From assembly GCA_937944105.1 (NCBI GenBank), contig CALDZP010000002.1:1-60284 (forward strand): a stretch of DNA of 60,284 bases, in the 5' to 3' direction. Numbering within the stretch: the first letter of the stretch is position 1; every line of letters starts with the position of its first letter. This stretch comes from an uncultured Ignavibacteria bacterium (lineage in GTDB: Bacteria; Bacteroidota; Ignavibacteria; Ch128b). Of the stretch, positions 1 through 9,423 are shown one piece after another. The position numbers were made by a program, and so were the translations under genes. The notes beneath the pieces are model-generated. The model searched no databases, was not told the origin of the DNA, and was given only the letters and a program-made list of their open reading frames with translations.

Positions 1-133
1 GTAGTAGCAAACTTCAACCCGTTATAAATTTAAATTAAATATCAGTATTTGCAACTTAAAGTATGATATATTCTAAGATGATAAATTATAGCTCTAATCT
101 AAGGATATAGCCTGTATTTTAGTTTTAAGAAAA

Positions 134-154
134 GCCCCCAAAATCAATGGGGGC
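134..154 (-). terminator. Rho-independent terminator of the M6 protease gene
   Basis: A perfect 7-bp GC-rich stem (134-140 with 148-154) and a 7-base loop. Read on the minus strand it is followed by TTTTCTT. It lies about 45 bases past the protease stop. Bases 1-133 hold no recognisable gene. Confidence 0.8.
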
Positions 155-199
155 AAATAAAAAATAATTGTTTTTATTCTTACTTTAAGGAAGAATTTT

Positions 200-2878
200 T
201 TATTTCAACAAAACCATTTTTCGGGTTATTGATTTTTTCTCAGTTTCAAGTTTATAGAAGTAAATTCCACTTGATAAATCACCGGCATCAAAATTAATAA
301 CGTAATTACCGGTTTGAAGTTCATCATTCACCAGAGTTTTAACATATTCTCCAATTGGATTATAAATTTTGATAGTTACATTCGATTTTTCTGGAACATA
401 GAATGAGATTTTTGTTATTGCATTAAATGGATTCGGGTAATTTTGGTGTAAAGCAAAGTCACTAATGATTGTTATTCCCTCAAATGGAACTAAAGTTTGT
501 CCTGTAAACCAGTTGTAAACTCTTGAAAATAAAACATTTCTTTTTATAGACGATAAACTGTCATTAATACTTTCAAAACCAAAACCGAGATAAAATAATT
601 TTGCTCCTGAGGGATACGTTCGCCAGCCTCCAGTTGCATCAGTTCCATCATTTTTAAATGCGAATGATACATTGAAATTGCCTCTGCTTTCAATGATATC
701 CATACTCGTTTCATTTGCAGCTCCGTCTGAACCATTTACTCGTAAATTGGGAATATCATTCCCAAAAAGATCACCAGCTTTTCCGTAAATTCTATTGGCA
801 AAAATGCTTGCATTCTTAACATAATTAATTCCAAGATAATTGTTAAGAAAGTCTTGATTTGCTGAACTTAAAAACTCTGCAATATTTTGCCCACTCATAA
901 ATAATTTTCCACCATTATCTAGAAACATTTTCAATGAATCGATGAATGAATTTTCAAATAAAGTGTCTTTATTCTTACCGGAATAAACGATCAGAATGTC
1001 TCTACCATAGAAATATTTTGGAGTATCATTTTCAACGAATTCAAATTTCTTGTTTAATGAATTTACTGCATTGAAATAAAAATTGCTTAACGATGGTTTT
1101 TCCGCTCGAGAATAAATTAATATTCTTGGAATTCCAATTATAACTTTTATACTATCGATAAAAATATTTCCACCAGTGGAAACAACATATTTTAAATAAA
1201 TATATCTACTATCAAAATCCGACTGAACTAAAAACAAACTATCAAGACTCACATTTACCTCTTCCAATCCATTCACTGAAATAGTTTTAGATGAATTGAC
1301 AAGCTGAATTCCAGTTTCATTGGTTTGAAATTCAATAGTTGAAGAGCTTGAAGAAATTTGTTCGACATTATACAACTTTAAAGATGCAGTTGCATATTCA
1401 TTTTGTTCAATTCTACCATTTTTATTATCCACAGCTTCAAGTAATTTGACTTCTTTTGCAATTACATAAGGTTGTGTTCCAATATCTAAAGTAGCAATAA
1501 CATTTTGACCGGATAATCTTATATTTCTTACAGAAACATAAGTTGGTTGATTGTTATAGTCGTGACTGTTAGGATTAGATGCGGCATCAAATCTTGTATT
1601 GTTTGTCGAACCAGGATAGGGATCTCCTGCATCACCTCTATTTCTTTTTCGATTTAGATCCCATAATCCATCAGCCTGAACCAATCCAACCTTGTAATGA
1701 TTCTCATCACGATTATTTGGTCGACTATCATCAACATGAAAAATTAGTAAACCTCCTGCATAAATATTTTTATCGAAACCAATTTTTTGTCTATTTTCAA
1801 TGAGAAAATATTCTACACCAATTGGTCCCATTCTCCACATTCTATAAACAACAGGATTTTGTTCTGAATTTACAATGGTCAAATCAGGAGAAAAATTTGC
1901 AATATCAATTGGAGCTAACCAGCCGAGTTGTTTTTTACACCAGGCACTCAAATGAACAGGCGTTTCAGGAGTATTCCCATTTCCTCCCCATGAACCGCCA
2001 GCCATCAAGCACCAGTTACCTAATCCTTCAGATGAATTATCTGTATCATAAAGATCTGGTAATCCAAAGATATGACCAAATTCATGTGTGAAAACACCAA
2101 TTTCAATAAGATCACCAATCTGGTTGTTGTTCCCTGCAAGTTCTGGTTGAATTGCGTAATCACCATCAATTAATACATATTTATTTGAGACTGGATCAAT
2201 ATCATTGGTTCTATACGGTTGTCCACCAGTTAACATTCTAAAATTCCAGCGATGTGACCAGATATTTTGTGCGCCTGCCTCTGCACCTGCACCAGTATGA
2301 ACTACTGCAATAAAACCAATTCGTGGATTTCCTTGACTATCATAATATTGGATAAAATTAGAATAATCTAATGTTGAATCGGCAGCTTTAATTAAGTCTA
2401 AAGTAAATCTAGGACCTCCATTTACTGAAAGCCCATTATCAGAACCGACATAAGAAGCCATCGTTCCTGGTACTTGATACCAGTTTGAACAGTAGCCAGT
2501 AAAATATAGTTGATTGTAAGAAACCTCACGATAATAATCTGTGATTGTACCTGTTGGATTTGGACCATCAAAAAGTTTTTGTTGAAATTGCTCGCGTGAA
2601 TATCGGGGATTAGAATCAGAATAACGACCAAGTAAGGTTAAAGCAAAAACAGTATCTGCTGTAAGAAAAGATTGAGGTAAAAGACCTTTCGAAATTTTTT
2701 CTCTCAAAAGTTTCCTTTCTTCGAACCTTTTAGCATAATATCCTTCGCTATAAGTTTTCTGAATCTCATTAAAAAATGATTTTGCATGATCAGGAAAATT
2801 CTGACCGTGTTTTGGAATAGTAATACAGATTAGATCTAAATAAAAAATTAAGATAAATAGAAGTATTAATTTTTTCAT
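200..2878 (-). CDS. M6 family metalloprotease with T9SS C-terminal sorting domain
   Basis: Predicted secreted zinc protease of about 892 residues. The start at 2878 is chosen because it gives a clean signal peptide (MKKLILLFILIFYLDL) with GGAG about 10 bases upstream. An in-frame start 84 bases further out (2962) would run into nadE and spoil the signal peptide. The zinc motif HEFGHIFGLPD (HExxH at about residue 265) and the surrounding blocks fit the M6/immune-inhibitor-A family. The last ~80 residues open with FALHQNYPNPFN and end in a beta-rich GIYFYKLE...KMVLLK block, the type-A T9SS sorting signal. The enzyme should cross the inner membrane by Sec and the outer membrane by T9SS, ending on the surface or outside the cell. 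The stretch between (about 490-810) looks like beta-sandwich and ThuA-like domains. Its substrate is not visible. It is monocistronic and divergent from nadE. Confidence 0.9.
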   Translation of the reverse strand: MKKLILLFILIFYLDLICITIPKHGQNFPDHAKSFFNEIQKTYSEGYYAKRFEERKLLREKISKGLLPQSFLTADTVFALTLLGRYSDSNPRYSREQFQQKLFDGPNPTGTITDYYREVSYNQLYFTGYCSNWYQVPGTMASYVGSDNGLSVNGGPRFTLDLIKAADSTLDYSNFIQYYDSQGNPRIGFIAVVHTGAGAEAGAQNIWSHRWNFRMLTGGQPYRTNDIDPVSNKYVLIDGDYAIQPELAGNNNQIGDLIEIGVFTHEFGHIFGLPDLYDTDNSSEGLGNWCLMAGGSWGGNGNTPETPVHLSAWCKKQLGWLAPIDIANFSPDLTIVNSEQNPVVYRMWRMGPIGVEYFLIENRQKIGFDKNIYAGGLLIFHVDDSRPNNRDENHYKVGLVQADGLWDLNRKRNRGDAGDPYPGSTNNTRFDAASNPNSHDYNNQPTYVSVRNIRLSGQNVIATLDIGTQPYVIAKEVKLLEAVDNKNGRIEQNEYATASLKLYNVEQISSSSSTIEFQTNETGIQLVNSSKTISVNGLEEVNVSLDSLFLVQSDFDSRYIYLKYVVSTGGNIFIDSIKVIIGIPRILIYSRAEKPSLSNFYFNAVNSLNKKFEFVENDTPKYFYGRDILIVYSGKNKDTLFENSFIDSLKMFLDNGGKLFMSGQNIAEFLSSANQDFLNNYLGINYVKNASIFANRIYGKAGDLFGNDIPNLRVNGSDGAANETSMDIIESRGNFNVSFAFKNDGTDATGGWRTYPSGAKLFYLGFGFESINDSLSSIKRNVLFSRVYNWFTGQTLVPFEGITIISDFALHQNYPNPFNAITKISFYVPEKSNVTIKIYNPIGEYVKTLVNDELQTGNYVINFDAGDLSSGIYFYKLETEKKSITRKMVLLK

Positions 2879-2901
2879 TTTATTTATATCCTCCAGAAGT
2901 T

Positions 2902-2932
2902 TTTGAATAACTTTACTCATTGAGTATTTTTG
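2902..2932 (+). promoter_or_regulatory. Bacteroidota-type promoter of nadE, leaderless start
   Basis: TTTG at 2902-2905, a 19-base spacer, then TATTTTTG at 2925-2932 match the TTTG/N19-21/TAnnTTTG consensus of Bacteroidota housekeeping sigma. Only 4 bases separate the -7 box from the nadE ATG at 2937, so the transcript is predicted to begin at or next to the start codon. No ribosome binding site fits between. Confidence 0.6.
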
Positions 2933-2936
2933 AATT

Positions 2937-4571
2937 ATGAAAATAAAATTAGTAAGTATCAATCCAACAATTGGTTATCTAAAACACAACTTTGAGAAAA
3001 TTATTGAAAATATCAAGATTAGCGAAAAAGAAAATATTGATTTAATTATCTTTCCTGAGCTTTCACTTATTGGTTATCCACCGCTTGATTTACTTGATAA
3101 AAAATCATTTATCGATGAGGTTATTTCATATAATCAAAAAATAGCTGAATATTCTGGTAAGGTAGGTGTTTTGTTTGGTAGTGTAACAAGAATTGAGGAT
3201 CAGATTGGTACAAATATTTTTAACTCAGCTATATTTTGTTTTGAAGGAAAGATTAAATCAATTCATCGTAAATCTCTTCTGCCCAATTATGATGTTTTTG
3301 ATGAAGTTAGATATTTTGAACCATCCAGAGAAATTCAGCTTTTAGAATTTAAAGGTAAAAAATTTGGAGTGACAATTTGTGAAGATGCCTGGAACGATAA
3401 AGATTTTTGGGTTCATAGAAAGTACGATTTTGATCCTGTTGAAGAAGTTGTAAAACTTGGTGCTGAAATCATTATAAATATGTCAGCCAGTCCCTTCAGC
3501 ATTGGCAAAGAAAAAATTCGAACGGAAATGTTTTCTCAAATTGCACACAAACATAAGAAGCCAACTTTATTTGTTAATCAAATTGGTGCAAATACAGACT
3601 TGATATTTGATGGGGGAGCAAAAGTTTTTGATAGAAACGGAAACCTTATTCTCGCATCTAATCGCTTCGAAGAAAGTTCTGTTCTTTTTGATATTGATAA
3701 AATTTACAATCCAATTACATATGATTTTCCTGAAGATATAGTAGATGTATATAATGCCTTAATTCTTGGAATTAAAGATTATTGTCAAAAAACAGGATTT
3801 AAAAAAGTAATTTTAGGTTTAAGTGGTGGAATTGATTCTGCGCTAGTTACTGTATTAGCTAAAGAAGCTCTTGGTTCGGAAAATGTTTTTTGTGTGATGA
3901 TGCCTTCTCAATACTCTACAGAAGGAAGTATAAAAGATTCGAAGAAATTGATTGAGAAGCTTGGAGTAAAGAGCACGATTATTCCAATTAATACTTTGTT
4001 TGATGAATTTAAAAAAGTTCTAAAGAACGAATTTAAAGATTTACAAGAAGATGTAACTGAAGAAAATTTACAGTCTCGTATTCGAGGTGTTTTATTGATG
4101 GCATTATCAAATAAATTTGGTTATCTATTGCTGGCTACTGGAAATAAATCAGAACTTGCTACTGGCTATGCAACTCTCTATGGTGACATGTGTGGTGGAC
4201 TTGCTCCGATTTCAGATGTTTATAAAACAAAAGTATACGAACTTGCTCGGTTTATTAATCGAAATGATGAAATTATACCTGAAGAAATAATTAAAAAGGT
4301 TCCTTCAGCCGAATTACGGCCAAATCAAACTGATCAGGATACTTTGCCTCCTTATGATGTACTTGATAAAATCCTATATTATTACATTGAGGAGGCTAAG
4401 GAAGTTGATGAAATTGTTGAATACGGTTTTGATAAAAATCTTGTTGAAAAAATTTTGAAAATGGTTGACCGAGCTGAATATAAAAGAAAACAAGCAGCTC
4501 CAGGACTAAAAATTACCAATAAAGCTTTTGGTACTGGAAGAAGATTCCCAATAGTTCAGAGGTGGAGATGA
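2937..4571 (+). CDS. nadE: Glutamine-dependent NAD+ synthetase
   Basis: Catalyses the last step of NAD synthesis, the ATP-dependent amidation of deamido-NAD using ammonia released from glutamine, in the cytoplasm. It has 544 residues in two domains. The N-terminal nitrilase-fold glutaminase carries the Glu-Lys-Cys triad: E41 in FPELS, K112 in HRKSLLP and C148 in TICEDAW. The C-terminal synthetase domain has the ATP PP-loop SGGIDS at 296-301 and the substrate-binding region ATGNKSELATGYATLYGD. Length and domain order are normal for the two-domain form. The stop overlaps the dsbD start (ATGA at 4568-4571), so the two are cotranscribed. The ATG at 2937 has no Shine-Dalgarno sequence and lies 4 bases after a promoter -7 box. 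Confidence 0.97.
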   Translation: MKIKLVSINPTIGYLKHNFEKIIENIKISEKENIDLIIFPELSLIGYPPLDLLDKKSFIDEVISYNQKIAEYSGKVGVLFGSVTRIEDQIGTNIFNSAIFCFEGKIKSIHRKSLLPNYDVFDEVRYFEPSREIQLLEFKGKKFGVTICEDAWNDKDFWVHRKYDFDPVEEVVKLGAEIIINMSASPFSIGKEKIRTEMFSQIAHKHKKPTLFVNQIGANTDLIFDGGAKVFDRNGNLILASNRFEESSVLFDIDKIYNPITYDFPEDIVDVYNALILGIKDYCQKTGFKKVILGLSGGIDSALVTVLAKEALGSENVFCVMMPSQYSTEGSIKDSKKLIEKLGVKSTIIPINTLFDEFKKVLKNEFKDLQEDVTEENLQSRIRGVLLMALSNKFGYLLLATGNKSELATGYATLYGDMCGGLAPISDVYKTKVYELARFINRNDEIIPEEIIKKVPSAELRPNQTDQDTLPPYDVLDKILYYYIEEAKEVDEIVEYGFDKNLVEKILKMVDRAEYKRKQAAPGLKITNKAFGTGRRFPIVQRWR

Positions 4572-6295
4572 AAAAAATAATTTTTATTATCAGTTTATTT
4601 TTAACTGTTTCTTCAACTTATTCTCAAAAAATTTTAAATGTAGAGTTAACCCAGAGTCACTCCAAAATTCTTTCAGGAGAAAATCTTTACTTAATCTTAA
4701 AAGTTAAACTCGACCCGGAATGGCACATTAACACTAATAAACCAAGTGAAGATTATTTAATTCCAACTGATGTAAGTATAAATTCAAAAGATGGTTTTTT
4801 AATTTCACAAAAAAATTTTCCTGAAGGGAAAAACCTAAAATTCGATTTTTCAGATGTGCCCCTTTCAGTTTATGAAAATGAATTTGAAATTCCTATTATT
4901 GTCAGAGTACCAGAAAATCTTATAGATGGAAAATATCAGTTTGATCTTGTTCTAGCCTATCAAGCGTGTAATAATCAATCGTGCTTACCACCTGAAAAAG
5001 AAAAGATTCCAGTGAATATTGAGATAACTTCACAAAGTTCAGGTGTAATTAAAAATAATGATTTTAATTTTTCGGTTTTTGATTCTAATATAAAAAGTAA
5101 AAACTCACTGGCTGATTCAATCTTTGATGGAAAAAGTTTACTTCTTTCATTTATTTTGGTTTTTCTTGGTGGCCTTGCTCTCAATCTCACTCCATGTGTC
5201 TATCCATTAATTCCAATCACATTAGGTTACTTTGGTGGTCAAAGTGAAAGTAAAACATCTCGATTGTTTGCTCTTGCATCTATTTATGTAATTGGTATGG
5301 CAATTACTTACTCGGTTATTGGTGTGGTAACTGCATTAAGCGGAAGTCTTTTTGGTGCTTTACTTCAAAATCCATTTGTGTTGATTGGAATTGCTCTGGT
5401 TTTAGTCGCTTTATCTTTAAGTATGTTTGGTTTGTATGAATTTCAAATTCCATCTTCATGGATGGTTAAATTTGGTGAAGCCCGATCCGGTTATTTTGGT
5501 GCTTTGTTTATGGGTTTGACAATGGGTATTGTGGCTGCTCCATGTATTGGTCCTTTCGTTGTTGGACTATTGACATTTGTTGGAGCTAAAGGCGATCCAA
5601 TGTTTGGCTTTTTAATTTTCTTTGTTCTTGCTTTAGGTCTCGGTTTCCCTTATATATTTTTGGGCGTTTTTTCCGGTAAAATTAAATCTTTACCTCGTAG
5701 TGGCGAATGGATGTTAGCAGTAAAGAAAATATTTGGTTTTATTTTAATTGGAATGGCAATCTACTTTTTACTTCCTTTATTACCTGAATCTTTTCGAGGA
5801 TATATTCTCCCATCATTTATGATTTTAAGTTCTGTTTATCTTTTAATTTTCGATAAATCGGGCACTAACATTAAAACATTTAATTATATTAAAAGCACAA
5901 TTCTTGTTCTAATAGCCCTATTGGGTTTATGGTTATTGATTCCATCTGAAACAGAATCAGTTCAATGGACAAAAGTAAATGTCGAACAAATTGAAATAGG
6001 AAATGGTCAACCAACGATTATCGATTTTTACGCTGATTGGTGTGTCCCATGTAAAGAATTGGATGCTTTGACTTTTACAGATCCTAAAGTAATAGAAGAA
6101 ACTAAGAAATTTCGAAGGTATAAAGTCGATCTTACGAAAACCGGAAGTGAAGAAACTCAACTTGCAATGCAAAAGTATGATATTGTTGGTGTACCAACAA
6201 TAATTTTGATTGATTCAAATGGTAAAGAATTCAAAAGGATTACATCGTTTATTAATGCCGAAGAATTTCTTGAAATAATTAAAGAAGTAGAGTGA
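4568..6295 (+). CDS. dsbD: Thiol:disulfide interchange protein DsbD
   Basis: Carries electrons from cytoplasmic thioredoxin across the inner membrane to periplasmic thiol proteins, including those of cytochrome c maturation. The 575-residue protein has a signal peptide, an N-terminal DsbD-alpha-like beta domain (about 25-155) with a Cys pair (ACNNQSC), a hydrophobic eight-helix core (about 190-460) with the two redox cysteines C210 (NLTPCVYP) and C326 (APCIGPF), and a C-terminal thioredoxin-like domain with CVPC at 492-495. All three redox centres are present. The ATG at 4568 is preferred (GAGGTGGAG just upstream) over an in-frame GTG at 4562. The gene overlaps the nadE stop by 4 bases. A role in supplying haem-c assembly fits the multihaem gene in this window, but that link is inference. 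Confidence 0.93.
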   Translation: MKKIIFIISLFLTVSSTYSQKILNVELTQSHSKILSGENLYLILKVKLDPEWHINTNKPSEDYLIPTDVSINSKDGFLISQKNFPEGKNLKFDFSDVPLSVYENEFEIPIIVRVPENLIDGKYQFDLVLAYQACNNQSCLPPEKEKIPVNIEITSQSSGVIKNNDFNFSVFDSNIKSKNSLADSIFDGKSLLLSFILVFLGGLALNLTPCVYPLIPITLGYFGGQSESKTSRLFALASIYVIGMAITYSVIGVVTALSGSLFGALLQNPFVLIGIALVLVALSLSMFGLYEFQIPSSWMVKFGEARSGYFGALFMGLTMGIVAAPCIGPFVVGLLTFVGAKGDPMFGFLIFFVLALGLGFPYIFLGVFSGKIKSLPRSGEWMLAVKKIFGFILIGMAIYFLLPLLPESFRGYILPSFMILSSVYLLIFDKSGTNIKTFNYIKSTILVLIALLGLWLLIPSETESVQWTKVNVEQIEIGNGQPTIIDFYADWCVPCKELDALTFTDPKVIEETKKFRRYKVDLTKTGSEETQLAMQKYDIVGVPTIILIDSNGKEFKRITSFINAEEFLEIIKEVE

Positions 6296-6321
6296 AAAAT
6301 TTTTCAATGATAAAAAGTTAC

Positions 6322-6353
6322 TTTGCAAATACTTTTTAATCTCTTTAGCTTTG
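6322..6353 (+). promoter_or_regulatory. Bacteroidota-type promoter of korAB
   Basis: TTTG at 6322-6325, exactly 20 bases, then TAGCTTTG at 6346-6353. It is the clearest consensus match in the window. It leaves a short leader of about 25 bases containing AGAGGA before the korA ATG at 6384. Confidence 0.7.
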
Positions 6354-6383
6354 TAAATGAAAAATTAAAGATTAGAGGAAACA

Positions 6384-8228
6384 ATGGAGAAGGAAATAAA
6401 AGAAATAACACAGGTGACCATTCGCTTTGCTGGTGATTCAGGCGATGGGATGCAATTAACCGGTAACATTTTTGGTGATACAACTGCATTGGTGGGTAAC
6501 GATTTAAGTACGCTACCAGATTATCCATCAGAAATTCGTGCACCCGCCGGAACCCTTTATGGAGTTAGTGGTTTTCAATTACATTTTGGTTCTCAGGAAA
6601 TCTATACTCCGGGTGACCAACCTGATGTTCTCGTCGCAATGAATCCTGCTGCATTAAAAGTTAATCTTAAAGATTTGTATCCAGGCGCAATTATAATTAT
6701 TAATGAAGATGCATTCGATCAAAAAAATCTCCAGCTCGCTCATTTCGATTCAAATCCACTTGAAGATGGATCACTATCACAATTTCAAGTAATTCGTGTT
6801 CCTATTACAACATTAACACTCAACGCTTTGGAAGGTTTGGGTCTTTCAATGAAAGAAATGACCAGATGTAAAAATTTCTTCACACTTGGTTTAACTTACT
6901 GGATGTTCGATCGTCCGCTTGAACCAACAATAAAATGGATTCATGAGAAATTCGGTAAAAATCCTAAAATAGCTGAAGCAAATGAGAAAGCACTTAAAGC
7001 TGGTTATTATTTTGGTGATACTGCGGAAATCTTTACAATGAGATTTTCAGTTAAACCAGCAAAACTTGAACCAGGGATTTATAGAAATGTGATGGGAAAT
7101 GAAGCACTTGCTATAGGTTTTGTTGCTGCTTCAAAAAAAGCCGGGATACCTCTTTTTCAAGGTTCATATCCTATTACTCCTGCCAGTGAAATTTTGCATG
7201 AGTTAAGTGCATTAAGAAATTATGATGTTATTACTTTTCAAGCTGAAGATGAGATAGCAGGAATTTGTACTGCCATAGGTGCTTCTTTTGCTGGTGGACT
7301 TGGAATTACTACTACTAGTGGACCAGGATTTTCACTAAAAAGTGAGGCTATGGGACTTGCGGTAATGGCTGAACTTCCAATTGTTATTTGTGATATTCAA
7401 AGAGCTGGTCCATCTACTGGAATGCCAACAAAAACAGAGCAAGGTGATTTGCTTCAAGCAATGTTTGGAAGAAATGGAGAAGCCCCAATTCCAATAATTG
7501 CTGCAAAAAGTCCTGCTGATTGTTTTTATGCTGCATATGAAGCTTCCCGTATTGCAATCAAATACATGACTCCAGTCATTGTTATGTCTGAGGGATACAT
7601 TGCTCAAGGATCAGAACCATGGAAAATCCCAGATCCGGATTCTTTGCCTGCAATTGAAGTTAGGTTTGCTAAACCAGAAGATTATAAAGATTCTAAATTT
7701 CAACCATATCTAAGAAATGAACTTAATGTTAGACCATGGGCAATTCCAGGAACTCCAGAACTTGAACACAGAATTGGTGGATTGGAGAAAAGACATATCA
7801 CAGGCGAAGTTACAAGTGATCCACAAAATCATGAATTTATGGTTAAATTGAGAGATGATAAGATTAACAAAATCGCTGATGATATTCCACTTCAGGATGT
7901 TTATGGTGATTTAGAAGGTGATTTACTTGTTCTTGGTTGGGGTGGAACATTTGGTGCAATTAGAGATGCTGTGAATAGAGTTCGTGAAAAAGGTTATAAA
8001 GTTTCTCAGGCTCATTTGTTTTACTTAAATCCGATGCCCAAAAATCTTGGAGAAATTTTACACAACTTCAAAACTATATTAATTCCCGAATTGAATTTAG
8101 GTCAACTTGCCTTTATAATTCGTGCAAAATATCTAATTCCAGTTCAGCAATTAAATAAAATTCAGGGATTGCCTTTCAAATCTTCTGAAATTGAAAATAA
8201 AATTTATGAATTGTTAGGAGTAAAATAA
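6384..8228 (+). CDS. korA: 2-oxoacid:ferredoxin oxidoreductase, fused gamma-alpha subunit
   Basis: Large subunit of a 2-oxoglutarate (or related 2-oxoacid) ferredoxin oxidoreductase, which oxidatively decarboxylates the 2-oxoacid to acyl-CoA with reduction of ferredoxin. It has 614 residues. The gamma domain comes first (about 10-190; FAGDSGDGMQLTGN near the start), then the pyrimidine-binding alpha domain (from about 225; QGSYPITPASEILHEL and the TTSGPGFSLK loop), and a C-terminal domain (about 500-610) with LGWGGTFGAI. This gamma-alpha fusion is the KorA form found in Bacteroidota, Chlorobi and many others. korB follows after one base. No ferredoxin-like delta subunit is encoded beside it, so a free ferredoxin must accept the electrons. 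Substrate preference cannot be fixed from sequence; 2-oxoglutarate is the usual assignment. Confidence 0.93.
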   Translation: MEKEIKEITQVTIRFAGDSGDGMQLTGNIFGDTTALVGNDLSTLPDYPSEIRAPAGTLYGVSGFQLHFGSQEIYTPGDQPDVLVAMNPAALKVNLKDLYPGAIIIINEDAFDQKNLQLAHFDSNPLEDGSLSQFQVIRVPITTLTLNALEGLGLSMKEMTRCKNFFTLGLTYWMFDRPLEPTIKWIHEKFGKNPKIAEANEKALKAGYYFGDTAEIFTMRFSVKPAKLEPGIYRNVMGNEALAIGFVAASKKAGIPLFQGSYPITPASEILHELSALRNYDVITFQAEDEIAGICTAIGASFAGGLGITTTSGPGFSLKSEAMGLAVMAELPIVICDIQRAGPSTGMPTKTEQGDLLQAMFGRNGEAPIPIIAAKSPADCFYAAYEASRIAIKYMTPVIVMSEGYIAQGSEPWKIPDPDSLPAIEVRFAKPEDYKDSKFQPYLRNELNVRPWAIPGTPELEHRIGGLEKRHITGEVTSDPQNHEFMVKLRDDKINKIADDIPLQDVYGDLEGDLLVLGWGGTFGAIRDAVNRVREKGYKVSQAHLFYLNPMPKNLGEILHNFKTILIPELNLGQLAFIIRAKYLIPVQQLNKIQGLPFKSSEIENKIYELLGVK

Positions 8229-8229
8229 G

Positions 8230-9258
8230 ATGACGACCATATCTTCGGAAGTAAAATATACACCAAAAGATTTTCAATCTGATCAGGATGTTAGGTGGTG
8301 TCCAGGTTGTGGTGATTATAGTATTCTTGCACAGGTTCAGAGAACTCTTCCACTTTTGAATATTAAAAAAGAAGATTATGTTTTTGTATCCGGTATTGGA
8401 TGTTCAAGTAGATTTCCTTACTATGTTGACCTATATGGTTTTCATGGTATTCATGGTAGAGCACCAGCTATTGCGACTGGGATTAAGTTAGTTAATCCTA
8501 AACTTTCTGTATGGGTTGCAACAGGGGATGGAGATTTACTTTCAATCGGTGGTAATCATTTTATTCATGCTTGTAGAAAAAATATTGATTTGAAAATTCT
8601 CCTTTTCAATAACAGAATTTATGGATTAACCAAAGGACAATATTCTCCAACTTCAGAATTGAATAAAGTTACGAAAAGTTCACCTTACGGTACAGTTGAT
8701 TACCCATTCAACCCTGTTGCATTAGCTATAGGAACAGAAGCTACTTTTGTTGCTCGATCTATGGATAGAGATCCAAAACATTTGCAGGAAATGATTTTAA
8801 GAGCGGGTCAACACAAAGGATTAGCTTTTATTGAGATTTATCAAAATTGTAATATTTTCAATGACGGTGCATTCTTGCATTTGACTGAGAAGGAATATAA
8901 ACCAGAGAATGTAGTATATCTCAAACATGGTGAACCATTGATTTTTGGAAAGGAAAATGACAAAGGTATCAGGATGGATGGAATGACACCCGTTGTTGTT
9001 TCGTTGAAAGACGGAAAATGGTCGAAGGATGATTTATTGGTTCATAACGAATTTAATGAAGATCCAGCTTATGCTTCAATGCTTGCTCACATGAATGAGA
9101 AACCAGGTCTTCCAACTCCGGTTGGTGTATTCAGACAAATATACAAACCAACTTATGATGAAATGCTTCATGATCAGATTAAAAAGGTGAAAGAGAAAAA
9201 AGGTGAAGGTGATTTGAAAAAATTATTCTTTAATGCAACAACCTGGGAAATTAAATAA
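8230..9258 (+). CDS. korB: 2-oxoacid:ferredoxin oxidoreductase, beta subunit
   Basis: Thiamine-diphosphate and iron-sulfur subunit partnering KorA. The 342-residue protein has WCPGCGDY near residue 20 (two of the [4Fe-4S] cysteines), GIGCSSR with the third, and a later Cys at IYQNCNIFNDG. The ThDP/Mg motif starts at GDGDLLSIGGNH and runs on to the Asn of NNRIYGLTKGQ. The start is preceded by AGGAG and falls two bases after the korA stop, so translation is coupled. A strong terminator follows. Together KorAB supply succinyl-CoA (or another acyl-CoA) and low-potential electrons. In an organism with a reductive TCA branch the complex could run the other way; the sequence does not decide. Confidence 0.94.
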   Translation: MTTISSEVKYTPKDFQSDQDVRWCPGCGDYSILAQVQRTLPLLNIKKEDYVFVSGIGCSSRFPYYVDLYGFHGIHGRAPAIATGIKLVNPKLSVWVATGDGDLLSIGGNHFIHACRKNIDLKILLFNNRIYGLTKGQYSPTSELNKVTKSSPYGTVDYPFNPVALAIGTEATFVARSMDRDPKHLQEMILRAGQHKGLAFIEIYQNCNIFNDGAFLHLTEKEYKPENVVYLKHGEPLIFGKENDKGIRMDGMTPVVVSLKDGKWSKDDLLVHNEFNEDPAYASMLAHMNEKPGLPTPVGVFRQIYKPTYDEMLHDQIKKVKEKKGEGDLKKLFFNATTWEIK

Positions 9259-9282
9259 AATTGACAATTAAGATATAATTAG

Positions 9283-9324
9283 AAATGTCATCCTGATGAG
9301 TTTCGGGATGACATTTTTTATTTT
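9283..9324 (+). terminator. Rho-independent terminator after korAB
   Basis: A perfect 11-bp stem (9283-9293 with 9306-9316), a 12-base loop and a T-rich tail (TTTTTTATTTT). It ends the korAB transcript. Confidence 0.88.
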
Positions 9325-9423
9325 ATACCCTTTGGAAACAAATTATTTCTTTCATTAGTTATTCCCAATTCATTAATTTTTTATAAATTGTAATAATCTG
9401 ATAAACTCAAAAAGGTAAGTTAA

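Noticed and set aside
4562-4564. GTG start for dsbD
   Set aside because: ATG at 4568 gives the better signal peptide and a standard ATGA overlap with nadE; only two residues differ.
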